Shown here: one piece after another, positions 52,763-54,401 of the stretch | How the letters are laid out: every line of letters starts with the position of its first letter | Numbering within the stretch: position 1 is the first letter of the stretch | Assembly (NCBI GenBank): GCA_020629935.1 | Contig: JAHDCJ010000001.1 | Span: 1 to 54,401, forward strand | DNA from: Saprospiraceae bacterium | Lineage (GTDB): Bacteria > Bacteroidota > Bacteroidia > Chitinophagales > Saprospiraceae | Length of the DNA stretch: 54,401 nucleotides | Direction: 5' to 3' | Made by a program: the position numbers and the translations under genes | The notes under the pieces: model-generated | Told to the model about the DNA's origin: nothing | The model's database searches: none | The model's input: the letters and a program-made list of their open reading frames with translations, nothing else

Positions 52763-52800
52763 AAAAAAGCCGTAAAGAAACGATTTATTTCTCTACGGCA
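52763..52800 (-). terminator. Terminator of asnS
   Basis: On the minus strand a stem GCCGTA-x-AGAAA / TTTCT-x-TACGGC (one mismatch) is followed by six T (52768-52763). It lies between asnS and dnaX and ends the asnS transcript. Confidence 0.8.
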
Positions 52801-52832
52801 TTTTATGTTTATCTTTTCGATAGTCAATCTTA

Positions 52833-54356
52833 CTATGGAACTAACTTTCTTCCATATCGACGTTGAAACGGAATCGTTTCTCTCAAGTGATTTAAGCCAC
52901 AAACCCATCGCACAATTCGCTCTAAGCCCAAACCAAAGCCAGAATGAGGAACGGAACCAAAAATACGTAAGTCTACATACCATTGGAAATCATCTAAACT
53001 CAAATCATGTTCCTTAATTTTTCGACTTAAAATTTCTAAATCACTTTCTCTTTCTGATCCTCCAACAATTTCTCCATATCCATCAGGTGCTAATAAATCA
53101 ACTCCTTTTACAAAATTAGGATCTCCTTCTACTTCTTTCATATAGAAGGCCTTGATTTTTGTTGGCCAGTTGTATACCATTACTGGGGCATCAAATACCC
53201 GTGTCAATACGGTTTCATCCGATCCTCCAAAATCTTCACCATCTTTGAAATTTTGCGCCGACGCAATCCATTTAGGTATGTTTCGAATACTTTCTTCGTG
53301 AACTTTAATCTCTTGCTTAAACTTATCGTTTTGTGCAGTCAAATAATTACGCTTGCCTTTTTTAACACCTGCCTTCATTTCTTTTTCATTCGCCTCTATC
53401 GTTGCCGTTAAATCTACAATCGCTTGTTTAGCCGCAGCTAAATCTTCTTCTTGCACAGTGATCGCATTTCGTCCATTTACTTCTGACTTTCCTTGTAAGA
53501 CTTTTACCGCTTCGGTATACGTAATTCTAGGGAAATCTTGGTTGACATTTTCTAGTTTACTTACATCACGTCCTAAAGTATCTAATTCTACTTTTCGGTT
53601 TTTCAATACTCGATTGATCACATGTTTGATAAATGCTTCGATCAAATCCATATCCATGTCCAAATCGTAGAAAGCCATCTCTGGTTCAATCATCCAAAAT
53701 TCAGAAAGGTGCCTTGGGGTATCTGATTTTTCAGATCGGAAGGTCGGCCCAAAGGTATATACTTTACCTAAAGCCATTGCCATCGCCTCTGCATATAATT
53801 GACCCGATTGAGAAAGATAAGCAGGTACGCCAAAGAAGTCTGTTTCAAATAAATCCGTCGTTCCTTCACAAGCATTGCCTGTAAGTAAAGGGGCATCGGT
53901 TTGTACAAATCCATTTTGTTGGAAAAAATCATGAATGCTCATGATGATTTCATTTCGTACACGCATAATGGCCCATTGTCTACGAGAACGCAACCACAAA
54001 TGTCGATGATCTGCTAAAAACTTCACACCATGTTCTTGCTCCAAATATTTAATAGGATATTCTTTAGCAATATGATGTACCTTGATTGATGAAGCTTGTA
54101 GTTCATAACCCCCAATTTGGCGCTCATCTTTTACCACATTTCCCACTATTTCTAAGGAGGTTTCTCTAGTCAATGATTTGGCAACTTCAAAAGTTTCTTC
54201 ACCCAAAACATCCAAGCTTAATACCGCTTGGCAAAATCCGGTTCCGTCTCGAACCACTAAAAAAATATTCGTTTTACTTTCTCTTTTGTTGGCTACCCAA
54301 CCTTTAAAGGTAATTTCCTGACCTTCATACTTCGAGAAATCTTCGATATAATGCAT
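52833..54356 (-). CDS. asnS: Asparagine--tRNA ligase with helical insertion
   Basis: A class IIb aminoacyl-tRNA synthetase that charges tRNA-Asn. From ATG 54356 the product has 507 residues, longer than the ~430 of the Bacillus enzyme. The N-terminal OB-fold anticodon domain (about 1-100) precedes the catalytic domain with motif 2 FRSEKSDTPRHLSEF (206-220) and motif 3 GFGLGLERIV (473-482); the end IRETIPF-like LRETIPFQRR follows the Bacillus pattern. Residues about 292-370 form an extra, Lys/Glu-rich helical segment between motifs 2 and 3. A TTG six codons upstream (54374) is a less likely start. Confidence 0.92.
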   Translation of the reverse strand: MHYIEDFSKYEGQEITFKGWVANKRESKTNIFLVVRDGTGFCQAVLSLDVLGEETFEVAKSLTRETSLEIVGNVVKDERQIGGYELQASSIKVHHIAKEYPIKYLEQEHGVKFLADHRHLWLRSRRQWAIMRVRNEIIMSIHDFFQQNGFVQTDAPLLTGNACEGTTDLFETDFFGVPAYLSQSGQLYAEAMAMALGKVYTFGPTFRSEKSDTPRHLSEFWMIEPEMAFYDLDMDMDLIEAFIKHVINRVLKNRKVELDTLGRDVSKLENVNQDFPRITYTEAVKVLQGKSEVNGRNAITVQEEDLAAAKQAIVDLTATIEANEKEMKAGVKKGKRNYLTAQNDKFKQEIKVHEESIRNIPKWIASAQNFKDGEDFGGSDETVLTRVFDAPVMVYNWPTKIKAFYMKEVEGDPNFVKGVDLLAPDGYGEIVGGSERESDLEILSRKIKEHDLSLDDFQWYVDLRIFGSVPHSGFGLGLERIVRWVCGLNHLRETIPFQRRYGRKLVP

Positions 54357-54401
54357 CTGAAAAAATTTTGTCAAATAAATAGAACTGCGAATCTAAGTAT
54401 T

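Noticed and set aside
1..54401. tRNA, rRNA, prophage or insertion sequence genes
   Set aside because: All gaps were read by eye and no cloverleaf, rRNA-like, transposase or phage gene was seen; a covariance-model scan would settle it.

Overview
The window reads as a chromosomal core segment of an AT-rich Bacteroidota bacterium, most likely from the Saprospiria or a neighbouring class. The evidence is: promoters of the TTG-N19-TAnnTTTG kind, almost no Shine-Dalgarno sequences, gliding genes (gldA, gldF, gldG), two giant adhesins with SprB repeats and type IX secretion (T9SS) type A sorting tails, a fused lpxC-fabZ, bacillithiol synthesis (bshA), a mevalonate-pathway decarboxylase and the futalosine menaquinone gene mqnC. 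No rRNA, tRNA, CRISPR array, insertion sequence or prophage was found.

Layout. 1-6.7 kb: mqnC, an outer-membrane-type protein behind a possible ECF-sigma promoter, a small acidic protein, mvaD (minus), then a secreted protein, lpxH and a secreted propeller-like protein. 6.7-13.5 kb (minus): a gliding ABC-transporter operon gldA - secreted unknown - gldF - gldG - DUF4340 protein, preceded by a secreted M24 peptidase. 13.6-19 kb: a large helical Bacteroidota protein, a periplasmic thioredoxin-like protein, htpG and bshA. 19.3-30.2 kb (minus): two giant T9SS-exported modular adhesins of 1897 and 1649 residues. 30.4-38.4 kb: aroF-type DAHP synthase, gamma carbonic anhydrase, DUF456 protein, mannose-1-phosphate guanylyltransferase (minus), then a tight run recR - GT2 fusion - M20 amidohydrolase - truA. 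38.5-45.5 kb: MsbA-like ABC exporter, membrane protein and GT2 glycosyltransferase, two paralogous histidine kinases and one Rcp1-like response regulator. 45.5-49.4 kb (minus): lipid A operon lpxD - lpxC/fabZ - lpxA - ABC ATPase. 49.8-54.4 kb: DUF1573 lipoprotein, VOC protein, dnaX (minus) and asnS (minus).

Together the genes serve envelope building (lipid A, nucleotide sugars, glycan transfer), surface adhesion and gliding, and housekeeping (replication clamp loader, tRNA charging and modification, recombination, chaperone, quinone, isoprenoid and thiol synthesis).

Most noteworthy: a nine-A run in dnaX at the domain III/linker boundary, with an immediate stop in the -1 frame, which could produce a gamma form by slippage; a GT2 glycosyltransferase fused to a degenerate sugar-phosphate transferase; a CxxCH heme-type motif at the mature N-terminus of the larger adhesin; two near-identical copies of an extragenic structured element 35 kb apart; several genes whose -7 promoter element lies so close to the ATG that the mRNA should be nearly leaderless; and a helical insertion in AsnRS.
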